NCBI GenBank assembly: GCA_905221605.1
Contig: CAJNDS010000300.1
Location: forward strand, 1 to 64,000
DNA length: 64,000 nt
Source of the DNA: Symbiodinium natans
Lineage: Eukaryota; Sar; Dinophyceae; Suessiales; Symbiodiniaceae
Direction of reading: 5' to 3'
In this document: piece by piece, positions 51,795 through 62,901 of the stretch
How the letters are laid out: the number at the start of each line of letters is the position of its first letter
Numbering within the stretch: position 1 is the stretch's first letter
Notes under the pieces: generated by a model
Told to the model about the DNA's origin: nothing
What the model saw: the letters and a program-made list of their open reading frames with translations, nothing else
The model's database searches: none
Made by a program: the position numbers and the translations under genes

Positions 51795-52865
51795 GGGGTT
51801 TAGGGTTTAGGGGGGTTTAGGGGGGTTTAGGGTTTAGGGTTTGGGGTTTAGAGCCCTTGGCAACAGCTTTCCTTGCCAGAACTGCATACAGTCCAAGCTA
51901 AAGCCCAAGACAACAACAGCCCATGCCGAGTCCGAAACTTCCAACAACTAAGACCACGCTGTGTATCGGGTTTGGGGTTTTTCCCACCCGTGTCGCAGGG
52001 GTTTAGGGTTTAGGGTTTAGACCAACAACAACTCTTTGATGCAACAAAGCATCTGAACAAACGCAGCCGGCAGCTTTGCACCAAGCTTCACTGGACCCTG
52101 GCATAGTGTTGCCATCCATCCCGAGGACAGACGAGATTCGGATAACAACAGCAGATTGCCAGGCGGCCAGGCAATGTCTCGACCACAATTACATGCTGCG
52201 CGCAGCAAGATGCAGAAAGGTGGGGTGAGAAGGAAGTCAAAACCAACTTCTGGACACGTCCACACAGTCACTTCCATCCCCATGCACATGGAACGACGCA
52301 ACGCCGAAATCCCCAACTCGATTGGCTCTTCTGACATGCAGAGTCCCACGGAGCAGTGCATCATCACAACACTACTCCGGAAGAGTGCGAAACGTTAAGC
52401 ACGGAATGATTCTCTCCCTCCTTCGCAAGAAGGCTTCAAGGTTCAGAGCTCATCCCAGCCCCCCGTTGCGAGGAGCTCTTCTGGAGTCCGATGAGAAAAT
52501 TAAGGAACATTCAGGCCAGGGTTTAGGGTTTAGGGTTTAGAGTTTAGGGTTTAGGGTTTAGGGTTTAGGGTTTAGGTTGTCAGGCGAACCCTGAATTCTG
52601 AACATCCCTGAGTTCCCCGGTTCCTGAAGATGTGGGGCTTCGACTTCACGCGCCTTCTAAGAGCGACCTCACGCGCCCCGTCAGCATCTTTGGCAGCTCG
52701 GGCTTTTCCCAGTCCAACCTGCAAGGGTTAGGGTTTAGGGTTTAGGGTTTAGGGTTTAGGGTTTAGGGTTTAGGGTTTAGGGTTTAGGGCTCAGGGTTCA
52801 GGGTTTAGGGTTTAGGGTTTAGGGTTTAGGTTTTAGGGTTTCGGGTTTGGGTTTAGGGTTTAGGG
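51795..52865 (+). repeat. Series of TTTAGGG arrays
   Basis: Tracts at 51795-51850, 51998-52020, 52518-52578 and 52724-52865, all TTTAGGG on the plus strand. An exon lies in the gap 52606-52718; 52021-52517 shows no clear gene. Confidence 0.93.
52606..52718 (-). CDS. Exon of unknown gene between telomeric arrays
   Basis: About 37 open codons (GLGKARAAKDADGAREVALR, KPHIFRNRGTQ), acceptor CTTGCAG|G immediately after sense CCCTAACC. Strongly basic. Right end uncertain (donor not clear). Confidence 0.5.
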
Positions 52866-53387
52866 TGCGTTCTTCTGCCCTGACTGGCTGACTGGGATCG
52901 ACGCGCAGGGCTTCGGGTCTGGGGCTTCGGGGGTTCCGGGCTTAGGATCGAGGGGGTATACAATACCCATAATGGGCTTATTAGGGTCTTAGGGCGTCCG
53001 GAGAGGCTCGGATTTTCAGGAGTTTCGTGCGGGGTTCGAAGCGCCGCGGCCCAGGCCCAGGGCTTCCAAAAAAACGCGCACGTCACCGCGCCGCGTAAGT
53101 CCCGGGCAAAGGAGCTACGGAAGCAAGGTCTCGAAGACGAAGGAGACCGGTCTGCCTTTTCGAAGGAGGGCTCTGGGGTTGAGGGTTTCCTTTTTTTGCA
53201 ACCCCCACGGTACTCGTGCACACCGCGAGGACTACTCTAGAGGGTCCACACTGAACAACTGCTTGAAAAATTCCCTACGTCGCAACCTGATGTCAAAATG
53301 CCCAGACCATCATGACATTCCTAACTACAGCCCAAAGGGTTTTGGGCCTGGGGTCTCACAATGGGCGCAAGCGCAGGCAAGGATCCG
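52866..53387. other. No supported gene
   Basis: GC-rich unique sequence with a Pro/Ser/Arg-rich minus frame that does not resemble a known domain. Confidence 0.35.
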
Positions 53388-53586
53388 GGTTTAGGGTTTA
53401 GGGTTTAGGGCTTAGGGCTTAGGGTTTAGGGTTTAGGGTTGAGGGTTTTTTCCCACCCGTGTCGCAAGTGGGTTTAGGGTTTAGGGTTTCGGGTTTCGGG
53501 TTTAGGATTTCGGGTTTCGGTTTCGGGTTTAGGGTTTAGGGTTAAGGGTTTAGGGTTTAGGGTTTAGGGTTTAGGGTTTAGGGTTG
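53388..53586 (+). repeat. TTTAGGG array with TTTCGGG variants
   Basis: About 25 units, including TTTCGGG and TTGAGGG variants, interrupted by a 35-bp stretch (53446-53470) whose CCCACCCGTGTCGCA is also present at 51984. Confidence 0.93.
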
Positions 53587-53622
53587 ACGGCGCCTCTGTT
53601 GGGAACTGGTTTGTGTAAAGCT

Positions 53623-53697
53623 TCAACTCCAAGGCCGTCGCAGCCGCTTGGTGAAGGCTTCTTCGAAGTCTTCGACCAGAACCTTCGCACGGTTCTT
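53623..53697 (-). CDS. Terminal exon of unknown gene
   Basis: Twenty-four codons then TGA (RAKVLVEDFEEAFTKRLRRP), acceptor GCGGCAG|A. Acidic-basic helical composition. Other exons of this gene are not assigned. Confidence 0.45.
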   Translation of the reverse strand, partial: KNRAKVLVEDFEEAFTKRLRRPWS

Positions 53698-54055
53698 CTG
53701 CCGCCACACCGGGGCTGGACTTCACCAAAACACCCTTTGGAACCCTACGCCTATACCCCTACCTGACCCTCGAACTTACCAAGTCCCCAGCCCGAAGTCT
53801 TGTATCGTTAGAACATGTTAGAACCCTTGTTGTTGCCCCGTACTCCTGCCAAGAAACTCCACTCCACCCACAAGCCCTGAAGCCTTTTCTGAGGACACGG
53901 CCGGCTCGACCACAGGCTTTGCTGAGGAGTCCCTCCGGGCTTCGTTTTGAGGGGAGACATGTTTCTGAGAGCCCCAGGAGGGCTCAGGTAGCTTTGGCCG
54001 AGTTGGGGTTCAGAAGGGCTCGAGGGTTTAGGGCTTCTGCTTCGGGACTTAGGGT

Positions 54056-54187
54056 TCAAAAGGTCGACTCTCGCAGTCTCATAGCGTCTCTCGATGCAGT
54101 GCCACAGGGCAGGCAAGGCTCGCCAAACAGCGCAACAACCAAGAGCAACATCCCGAACACAGGTCTCAGGGCACGGAGCAAGGACGC
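54056..54187 (-). CDS. Exon with a membrane segment
   Basis: Forty-three codons then TGA, acceptor TGTACAG|G. Contains LLRALRPVFGMLLLVVALFG, a hydrophobic helix that resembles the S5 region of voltage-gated channel repeats; the match is short and the identification tentative. A telomeric-like tract lies to its left. Confidence 0.4.
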   Translation of the reverse strand, partial: ASLLRALRPVFGMLLLVVALFGEPCLPCGTASRDAMRLRESTF

Positions 54188-54517
54188 CTGTACAAGGTTT
54201 AAGTTTCGCCCTGCGACGTGGTGTGATGCGCTTACCCTAGACCCTGAATGAACCCTAAACCCTTGGGAACTTTGGCAGAACTTAGGCGCTGGCGGTGGGA
54301 AGCCCTTCACTTCACCGTCTGTGGCCGCTTCAATTGTCACGGGCCTCACGAAACACAAGCGACTTCGTTTGCACGCAAACGGGGTGCATTCAAGTCCGGA
54401 GCCTCTCGAAAAACCAAAATCTCACGCCTAAACCCCCCGCCCCGATGATTCCAAGAACATTAAAACCCGAAAGCCCCCCAAAAACCTCCCCAAAGCCTAA
54501 ACGAGAAGCCCCTGAAC

Positions 54518-54938
54518 CCTCACCCCAAACCTTAAACCCTAAACCCCTCAACCCCTCCACCCCTCAGCCCTAAACCCTAAACCCTAAACCTTAAACCCTA
54601 AACCCTAAACCCTAAACCCTAAACCTTAAACCCTAAACCCACGCACCGGCTTGGAGCTCTGCAGCTGGTTGCCCGCCGCATCGCGGGCCAGCACATGTCG
54701 AGGGCCTGGGTTGCTGAAGCAGGCTTAGGGTTTAGGGTTGGTTTAGGGTTTAGGGTTTAGGGTTTAGGGTTTAGGGCTTAGGGTTTAGGGTTTAGGGTTT
54801 AGGGTTTAGGGCTTAGGGTTTGGGGTTTGGGGTTTGGGGTTTGGGGTTTGGGGTTTAGGGTTTAGGGTTTAGGGTTTAGAGTTTAGGGTTTAGGGTTTAG
54901 GGTTTAGGGTTTGGGGTTTAGGGTTTAGGGTTTAGGGT
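54518..54938. repeat. Outward-facing telomeric arrays around an exon
   Basis: About 14 CCCTAAA units at 54518-54641 and about 28 TTTAGGG units (five as TTTGGGG) at 54722-54938, with an exon in the 80-bp gap. Confidence 0.95.
54647..54713 (-). CDS. Exon between two telomeric arrays
   Basis: Twenty-two codons plus one base (PGPRHVLARDAAGNQLQSSK), acceptor CTTCAG|C, donor CCG|GTGCGTGGGTTTAGGG. Product unknown. Confidence 0.5.
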
Positions 54939-55134
54939 GGGAAGTGGGAAGGGGGGCGATTTTTTGCTACCCGCCTAGCTGACTCAGAGAGACGCACTGC
55001 AGGGCATGACACACATTACTGCTTCATCGAGAACTATGGAGGAATCATCTTCCCTTGCCGGCTTCTTTGTCCCAGCTCCCCCCTCCCTCAGAGGCTTCAG
55101 ACTCCCAAAGTGTCACACGCGCTGTGGTTTAGGG

Positions 55135-55400
55135 TTGGAGCAGAACACTCACCCGCGGGTTTAGGGTTTAGGGTTCAGGGGTTAGGGGTTTAGGGGTTTA
55201 GGGGTTCAGGGGTTCAGGGGTGCAGGGGTTCAGGGGTTCAGGGGTTCAGGGGTTCAGGGGTTCAGGGGTTCAGGGGTTCAGGGGTTCAGGGGTCCAGGGG
55301 TCCAGGGGTCCAGGGGTTCAGGGGTTCAGGGGTTCAGGGGTTCAGGGGTTCAGGGGTTCAGGGGTTCAGGGGTCAGTGGTTCAGCGGTTGAGGGGTTTAG
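55135..55400 (+). repeat. 8-bp telomere-derived array (GGGGTTCA)n
   Basis: About 22 units of GGGGTTCA with a GGGGTCCA sub-block (55290-55312), grading into GGGGTTTA at both sides. The Gly/Val/Gln/Phe frame is a product of the repeat. Confidence 0.95.
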
Positions 55401-57192
55401 GGTGGCAACCGCACTGCAAAAAACCGCTCACGGCCTAGGTATAGGGTTGCCAGTTCATTGTAGGGAAGTAGGCCCCATAGTCCCATAGAGGGTTGTGCGA
55501 GGGCACCCCATTCCCGACTAAGAACCTGCCGTGGTTCTCCCAAACCTGCGCCTGCCAGACCCCTGAGGCTACGCACCATCAAGACTGGTTCTGACCACGA
55601 GGCACCCGGGACCCCAAAACACAAAACCCCCGCAAATTCACTGGGGCCAGAGCAGACCCTCCACAAGGCGACGCCAGGCCTGAGAGAAGCTCCGAGGATC
55701 AGGTGTTGGGATTGGGCAAAAAAGGGGGGGCCTTTTGGTGTCTGCGGAAGTCGCAAAGACCCAGGGATGGTTTGGGCGTAGAGGAGGCCAAAGGCCCCGA
55801 CTCCGAAGCAAGGCTCATTTCCAGAATCGGCGCTTGGTGCATCACCGGGTCGGTGCCTCGAAATAACGTGACTGCGTCTCATGGCACACTGCCGCCACTG
55901 CAAGAGTTATGGTGCCCCCTGTTCCAAGCATGCTGCTTTCTGGCGTTAAACTCGCATCCGGCTTGGTCTCGGCAGGACCTCGCAGCTGCACAACGTAGCA
56001 AGGACGAGCAAAGCCTGCGGAAGAAACCTGTTTGAGGCGTAAAAAACGTAATGTGCGGGCTAGCGGCTGCGGACATTTGAAGGGTTCCCTCTCCCTGCTT
56101 TGCCTTTCCCATGGCCCTGGCAAGACACGAAATGCACACATGTGCCAGCACATTGGAGAAGTTAGAGGGGCACTACTCACAAAACAAAACTTTGCAAAAG
56201 GCAGTTTCAGTGCAATACCTCCTAGACAAACAACAGGGGCCCTTCTCATGCGTTGGGGTTTGCCCTGGCCTTCCCTGCTCCCTTCCGCTTCTTGGTCTTG
56301 GTGGCTCCTTGTCCGGACAAACTGGCCTGGCAGCCATCGGATTCTGCAACTCTTTGCTGGGTTCAAGGCTCCGGAGCAAGGTCTGGCACGACGCACTTTC
56401 GGCAGATGATGGTAGATGGCTCGGCCGGACGAAAACGTACTGTTGCAGGCAGGTTTGGCAGGTTTCTTTTGCAAGCACGCCTCCAGCTTTGGCCATTGCT
56501 CCTGCTGCTCCTGCAGCCCAAGTGCTGGGAAACTACAGGACGAACGAACTACTCTTACATCCTGAGACCGATTTCCCGCTGCATTCCCCACAGTCAGCGG
56601 TACACATCAACACGACAATCTGCCCGCCGGAGTCCATACCGAGCACTGAACACTCTTACATCTCCCAACTGCCCAACATCCCATCCCGGAACTTCCTGGC
56701 TAAATCCTACTTCCGCCAAAGCCCTTGCCCCGCCTGACGCTTCAGGCAAGGCAGGCGCACAGTTGGGAGGACTACCTGCACAGCGTACCGTAGCTTCAGC
56801 TTTGCGACTGCTCTCTAGAGGGTGCCTATCGGCGGGGTGGAAGTAGTCTCTTCTGCACAGGGATTAGGTGGAAAGGGGCCCAAAGAGACCACGAATTCAA
56901 CACAGCTTCTGGGACCAAGTGCGACACCACGTGCGAGACACCGGTTTTAGACGCCCTCGAGGATTGTAACTCCGATCAGCCCCGAGGGCGCATATCTGAA
57001 CTTCTTTCGTTTCCTAGCGCAACCGGAGATTGCACAGTTCGCCAAGGACCCTCCAGAAGAAGGAAAACTATGTAAACTACCCGATGATACTCCCCAAGCG
57101 TCTTCTCCGCATCACCTCATGCGTCCGGAGGGTTTTGAGATATGTCGGGACCTAAACCCTAAATCCTAAACCCTAAACCCTAAACCCTAAAC
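55401..57192. other. No supported gene
   Basis: Unique GC-rich sequence. Long frames on both strands lack recognisable features. CCCTAAA units lie at 57150-57192. Confidence 0.35.
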
Positions 57193-57277
57193 CCCAGGTG
57201 CGCCTTGAGCTCTTTGAGGAGCTCTTCCAGTGTTGCGTCTCCTGGCCTCGGATTCGACAGCCTTGTCCGCTGTCCGT
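57193..57277 (-). CDS. Exon ending at a telomeric-repeat donor
   Basis: Twenty-seven codons with two partial ones (RPGDATLEELLKELKAHL), acceptor CTTCAG|A, donor GG|GTTTAGGG, the first unit of the tract at 57150-57192. Another frame is also open, so phase is not certain. Confidence 0.45.
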
Positions 57278-57338
57278 CTGAAGTCGTGGCACCGCTTGGC
57301 TCTAGTTTGTTTATAGATGTTGTTAGTGTATTTCTGTG

Positions 57339-57339
<1 letters not shown>

Positions 57340-57375
<36 letters not shown>

Positions 57376-57376
57376 A
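57340..57376. repeat. (TA)n microsatellite
   Basis: TATATA run with flanking TGTATG. 57377-58147 contains a duplicated 20-mer-like segment (AAACAGGTACACCAGCTT at 57393 and 57427) but no called gene. Confidence 0.95.
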
Positions 57377-58147
57377 CATGTGTATTGATATAAACAGGTA
57401 CACCAGCTTATACATGCATTATACATAAACAGGTACACCAGCTTCTACATGTATTATATACACAAATGCATACATTCTTTCTTTAAGGCCTGTAGTAGTT
57501 GCTTGGGAGGCTCCTGCGAGGCCCTGGCAGGGTGAGGCAATGCCTCTCGCCAGAAGGGAGAACCTGGCAAACCGACAGACCCGAAACTGTTGCATGTGGG
57601 CTGTTGGTTGTTGTGGCTGCTGCGGGTCATGTGTATGCGGCTGTTCCAAGATGAACGAAACAGCCCGCGGTTGCTCTGACCCTTGAAAGTGCCATGCAGC
57701 CCGTGGAGGTCGCCGGTGCATGTGAACAGGACACCCGCTACCGAGACTGCATCAAGCGATTTCCCTCTAAACTACCCAGCCCCTGCTGCAGATGCATACA
57801 CAATCTTTCACCACATGTGATGGCAATTGCCCACTACAACTGCTCATCGGCACCATTGGCACCTGCATGTTTACCCTGGCTGAGCGCTGGACCACCGTGA
57901 CTTCACAGCTCGCTGGTGCGTCGACTGGGCCTTGTCTTCTGTTTTCTTGGCATCCCTCGAGCCTAGACTTGGTAGGCTTAGGCCCTAAGAACTGCAAGAA
58001 GGGAATCTGGAGCGCCCCACACTGCGCGGGAGTGGTTGGGCTCGCTGCCTGGATGCAGACAAAGCCCTGAACCACATAAAGTTCCGTAAGCCCTTTTTGC
58101 TTCAGGGCTCCTGTGGTAGCTTGCCTGTGAGCGAGGTTGTTCAGGTT

Positions 58148-58204
58148 CCCTAAGCCCTAAACCCTAAACCCCAAACCCTAAACCCTAAAGCCTAAACCCT
58201 AAAC
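58148..58204 (-). repeat. CCCTAAA tract forming the start of an intron
   Basis: Eight units with minor variants. Its first sense unit supplies the GTTTAG donor of the adjacent exon. Confidence 0.9.
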
Positions 58205-58283
58205 AGTTCAGTTTTGCTGCCTCCTGCATCGGGCTGATGGTCTCCTTGTCCTTCGTTGGGACATTCTCGGAGTCCAGCTCAAC
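58205..58283 (-). CDS. Exon ending at a telomeric-repeat donor
   Basis: Twenty-six codons plus one base (VELDSENVPTKDKETISPMQ), acceptor GGCTCAG|G, donor AACT|GTTTAGGG. The composition is clearly protein-like and no other frame is open. This is the clearest case of a telomeric unit serving as 5' splice site. Product unknown. A coding-like frame (NNVESNVVNPKVARQQIQIA) lies nearby at 58368-58520. Confidence 0.6.
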
Positions 58284-58705
58284 CTGAGCCATGGGCTTTT
58301 CAAGCATCTGCGGACTATTCCACTCGTTTAAATAGTTTTCAAACATGCGACATAAGATTATCTGATTTCATACAAGATATTGGGCTATCTGATCTGCTAT
58401 CTGAATCTGCTGCCTGGCAACTTTGGGATTGACCACATTCGACTCGACGTTGTTTGATTCAACGACGTCGTTGGACTCTGAAACATTGTTGTCAGCAGCC
58501 TTGGAAGGAGAAAAATGAACCACATTGCTGGCAGCACGCTCGCGAGCTCGTGACGCTGAAGGGGAAGTCGTGCGAGCCGCAAGTGAGCGAGTGGGGGGGT
58601 GCCGCTCTGACTCCTTCGCCCCCTCGCGACTGGAGCTCAAAACCGCCGAGAGTGGTCGCAGTGGTAACCATTTCCATTCAAATCCCCTCTGGAGAGGCTA
58701 CGCAA

Positions 58706-58706
<1 letters not shown>

Positions 58707-58753
<47 letters not shown>
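58707..58753. repeat. (GA)n microsatellite
   Basis: About 21 pure GA units. The sequence to 59200 holds no called gene. Confidence 0.95.
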
Positions 58754-58756
<3 letters not shown>

Positions 58757-59199
58757 ACCCTACGGATGAGAGACACGCTCTCTTTGCCCCAGAAGCGACT
58801 CTCTTGGAGTTGAACCCTCCAACAAGGATGATACTGATAGTACTGAATATGTTGTATAGTAGAATATAGCATTGCATTACATTACATTAAGATGAGCCTG
58901 ACAGTTTCACAACAGCATGGCATAGCAGAACATACTTATCTGCGTGTTTGTCTATACGCCGTTCCTGCTTCTTTAGCCAAGCGACAGCGTTGCAGACATT
59001 GCTTTCCACCGGCGAGATGCCGAGCTTTTTCAACCTGGCCTTGCGGGCGGTTTCAACAATAAATGCTTTTTTTCTGCGCTGTGCACAACATGTGCCGTGT
59101 CTTTATATTTCCCTTGCAGCCATCTTGACTGGCTTGCTTCCTCTCACCAAAGACGCTTGCATGCCCCCCTGATTGAAACTCTTCCAGACACTATATGAT

Positions 59200-60371
59200 G
59201 ACAAACAGCTATTGTATGACAGCACAACCACTGTATGACAGCACGACCACAGGGCAGCTTCTGAAGCTCACTGCCTCTACGTCTTGCAAAGCTCCTCGCA
59301 AGCCGTCCACCTGTCGCAGCGGCTTCTGTGGAGCCCCAGAATCAGCTATTCTAGGGGATACAACATCATGCTCATACTCGAGGGGAGGTCCTGTTCCTGC
59401 ATGAAAACCATAAAGGACCTCAGGCAAGGAAGCCCAGCGAGCGATGATGACAATGCGACACTTCCAGCAGACACCCTCGCAACATGGCCTCAAGGGTCCC
59501 AAAATCGGGGTACCCCTTTTGTACCCCAAATAGAATAGAAATACCCTTTAAAGGGATGCCCGAGCAGGGTACCCCTATTGTGGGAAAACCCCATCTGCAC
59601 CCTGATGGGACACTCTCACAGGCAGGGATGCCGAGGCTGCCGCTGTGGACCCTCCTTGATGAGCTCGAAGCCTGTCACGCAACCCTACCGGAGCGAGACC
59701 GGCTGTGGCCCTGATGCTCTGGCACTACTCCGGGCGGGGGGGGGGGGGGGGTGCGGGACATCTGTTCTGACTGCCTGCCCCTGCCCAGCCCACACCAAGC
59801 TTCGAAACTTGCCAGCGGCGCCGAGTTCTTCCAGAAACTGCTGCGCGTCCTTGTTCGCTCCCAGATTGTCCCTGAACCTGGCATACAAGGGTACGGACGA
59901 CAAGCAAATGAATCAGCTGCCTGCCTGGAAGCATCTGAATAAATTAACTCGCAACACACAGGCTTACCCAACAGGTCATGGAAGGTGGTCCGTTTGGCAT
60001 CAGGCTCAGGCTCAGACTCATCGTCCACCAAGTTCAGGCTGCGGAAGCCAAACTCTTCTGGTTCATCGCATATCCTCCGCAATACCTCAGGAGGCGAAGG
60101 CACAGCTACGGCGAAAAGCGAAAAGAAAGCCACAAAAAAGGCTAAAGTAAAGCTGGCTATAGCAAGCCGTCCTTCGCCAGCTTTTCCACAACGTCGGAAT
60201 CCTGAGCGATCTCTGCGAGATGTTGCTCCATCGGTTCGAAAGCCTGCAAATGCCCGGAGCGGCCTCCATGCGATCCACCAATGAGTCGGACGAGCAGATC
60301 TCACCTTCGTAGCCGAGGAGAAAGTAGCCTGCAAAGTTCGCCACGCAGGCATTGGGACACCCTCCGCACAT
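59200..60371 (-). CDS. Unresolved multi-exon gene
   Basis: Several minus-strand exon-like frames in order: near 60.15-60.25 kb FEPMEQHLAEIAQDSDVVEK (acceptor TTTGCAG|G); 59.98-60.09 kb VLRRICDEPEEFGFRSLNLV (acceptor CCTGAG|G, strong donor GTAAGC); 59.82-59.90 kb FRDNLGANKDAQQFLEELG (GC donor G|GCAAG); 59.28-59.5 kb PEVLYGFHAGTGPPLEYEHD. All read as ordinary soluble protein, but phases are not reconciled and no family is recognised. A G-run lies at 59738-59752. Confidence 0.4.
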
Positions 60372-60396
60372 ACATGGGCAATTCTCAACATCATGG

Positions 60397-60437
60397 GGTC
60401 CCTTTTGGGGTTATGATAGCAACCCCAAAAAGGGACC
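60397..60437. repeat. Near-perfect hairpin GGTCCCTTTT...AAAAAGGGACC
   Basis: Arms of 16-17 bp with one bulge and an 8-base loop. It may be a very small fold-back element; a weaker relative occurs at 32898-32930 inside the CobW gene. 60438-61357 has no called gene. Confidence 0.65.
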
Positions 60438-61357
60438 TTCATTTAGAGAAGTGGTCATATTAACTTTTGCTTTGCACAGCGAAGCTGGGGGCATCTGGGG
60501 GGCACCTGGGGCGCTGGCCAAGCTCAATTTTCCGAACCTGGCGTCGGATCTCTCGCCTCGACCATGTTGATCAACACTGGAAGGCATGTCACTAGCTCCC
60601 CCATCTTTTGCATAACTCCTTCATGGAGCCCCCCCGGCCCCCCCTCCACCTCCCGGCAGGACATGAACAGGCGGCCACAGGGCGGCTTATGGCGGCTTCA
60701 CGTGCTGCGACTGCCGTGAAGGCTGAGCTGAGCTGGGTGGGCTGACTCGTATCCCGGGTTCCTGCCCCGCACGGTGACCTGGATCATCCTCTGGATGTCC
60801 TAGGGATCTTCAAAGCTTCCACAACACGACCGGAAAGAGCCCCATCAGCAGATGCAATGCAGATGCACATGGGAAAGGGGAGCCGGCCATACGAAAAGTG
60901 CCGAATGGTGGAATGGCAACTTCCACACCTTGGCAAGCCACTGGCTCCAAGGCCCTAAGGCTTTTCGGGGTTTTTGAGCTTTCTCGTATGCATCGTGTAC
61001 CAGCGAATCTGTAGCAAATCTGTAATAGGCCCAAAGAAGACTCCTCTCCTCCGAGGCAGGCTCTTCGTTCGCGGCGCTGGTAGGCCTCTCGTCGGCCGCG
61101 ACCCAAGAACTGCTAGGGCTCAGGGCTCGGTCATTTAAAATCCTTCAAGCCAGGCGAGGGCTCCCTGGTGGCCATATTGGGTGTTGGGGTGAGTGGGTCA
61201 GACGGGGAGGCATCGGAGTCCGAGCGAGAGAATGGCTACAGGAATTGCAGCCAGGTCGCTGCTTCCATCTGCGCCTCTCCGTAACACCCACAGGAAGAAA
61301 AACCACACGGAAGGGGCCTGCTCGCATGTTGGGTCACGGGGGCTTGCATGCCCCTGC

Positions 61358-61405
61358 CTGGTACTGCTCCGCAAAGTCTCGCCATGTTCCCACATCATCC
61401 TCGCT
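61358..61405 (-). CDS. Exon whose acceptor abuts telomeric sequence
   Basis: Sixteen codons (SEDDVGTWRDFAEQYQ), acceptor AAACCCTAAAAG|A, so the acceptor lies within the telomere-like tract; GC donor CAG|GCAGGG. Product unknown. Confidence 0.5.
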
Positions 61406-61498
61406 CTTTTAGGGTTTCGGGCTTAGGGTGTAGGGTTTAGGTTTTAGGGTTTAGGGTTTGGGGTTTAGGGTTTAGGGTTTAGGGTTGAGGGTTGAGGG
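61406..61498 (+). repeat. TTTAGGG array, imperfect
   Basis: About 12 units with variants; a second short tract lies at 61597-61640. Confidence 0.92.
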
Positions 61499-61565
61499 TT
61501 AGAAGAAGGACCAGTGCTGGCGAGATGCCCACTGCCAGCGGGAGAGCTCGGCCATGGCTACGACC
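61499..61565 (-). CDS. Small exon between telomeric tracts
   Basis: Twenty-one codons then TAA (MAELSRWQWASRQHWSFF), acceptor CTGGGCAG|G. It could be a terminal exon; the internal ATG is not evidence of a start. Product unknown. Confidence 0.35.
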
Positions 61566-61640
61566 CTGCCCAGTGATGCTCAAGATGCTTGAATGCTTAG
61601 GGTTTAGGGTTTAGGGTTTAGTGTTTAGGGTGTAGGGTGC

Positions 61641-62869
61641 AAGTACGAGGGACATGCTGCAATACCACACGCCCCATCCCATACAACCACCAACCGCGTG
61701 CAACACAGGCGCATGCAAGCCAAAGGGGTAGTATCTAAGCTATCCATCGACTCTTGTACTACAGCGGAAGCAAGGAAAAGCAACGCATGGCATAGCCCAA
61801 TGGAACAACACAGCACAAGACGGCACGACCTACTACGCACAGTACTGCACCACGCTGATACCAATAGCCAACTCCGACTCCTTGACCACCAGTGTTTTTG
61901 CTGCCGGTACGAATGCCCTAAGTTTCCGCATGATAGGTGCGCATGCATGATGCAAAAGCTCAAGTCATGCAAGCCCCCGGAGCTCTGAAGATATAGGCGG
62001 CCTACATTTGCCTAGTCCCTGCAACGGAGGTATCTGCCTGTGGTGCCCGCTCGCGCCGCGGGCCACACGGGCCGCACACGGAAGTGCGCGGAAGGCGGAC
62101 AATGGCGGACACCCGTTAAAAAAATGGTTTCCGCAAGCTGCCTCCGAGCCGCTGCGGCAGTCGCGTCACACTCAAGGGCTGAAGCGTGGGAAGAGAGAGA
62201 CAGCTTCGACATGTTCGGATGCACGCAATGCTGTTTTGATGGGCTCGCGGGAAATTGGTCCGTCCTGGAAAGGCTCACCGGTGTACCATCGAAATCCATC
62301 GCGGCCCATCCTTCATCCAACAGTACTCAGATGACGGCAAACAGCCCTTCTGATGCGCTGCTGGGGCTGCACATGCATCATGCACTGTAACACTCCTGTA
62401 ACCTCACCTAACATAAAAACCAGAACTGCCACAAATAGCAGGTGTCATTTTGCGCCTGACAACGCAGTCCGGGACATGCTCGCAGCAAGCACATCCCGGC
62501 AACTATTAGCAGTGGTGCGCTTGACCTCAAGCAAACGCGCGTGAGTGGACAGCGTGCAGGTTTCTTCTGCACAGGTCACAACGAAAAGTGCAGCTGCTTT
62601 TTTTGACAGTGAAAGACAATGCCCTCCAGCACATCGTCTCTCGTGCCACCCGCATAGCTGGACGAACTAGCACATCGTCAGAAGAGGAGCTGTCAGCCCA
62701 AAAAGGAGACTCACGCAATCGTAAGCAAGCCGAAAGCTGTGGCATCCGGTCCGTTAACTGTCCTTAGATTGTAGCAGAACATGAGGAGGCAAAGGTTCAA
62801 AACGGCTTTCCTGCAGCTTTAGCCCAGAGTGCGGGGGAATGCACCCTAATTAAACCCTAAACCCTAAAC
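61641..62869. other. No supported gene
   Basis: Unique sequence. A plus-strand frame at 61840-61985 is Cys-rich (HQCFCCRYECPKFPHDRCAC) and a minus-strand frame at 62012-62320 has an ATG, but neither resembles a known family. A short CCCTAAA tract lies at 62853-62869. Confidence 0.35.
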
Positions 62870-62901
62870 CTTGGCAACAACACCCTACCTAAACCAGAAT
62901 T
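62870..62901 (-). CDS. Micro-exon ending at a telomeric-repeat donor
   Basis: Ten codons plus two bases (NSGLGRVLLP), acceptor GCTTCAG|A, donor CAAG|GTTTAGGG. Very short, so weak on its own; listed because the signals match the other cases. Confidence 0.3.

Noticed and set aside
55842-56591. 249-codon minus-strand frame starting MGNAAGN
   Set aside because: No family features, with overlapping long frames on the other strand. It looks like a chance frame in GC-rich sequence.
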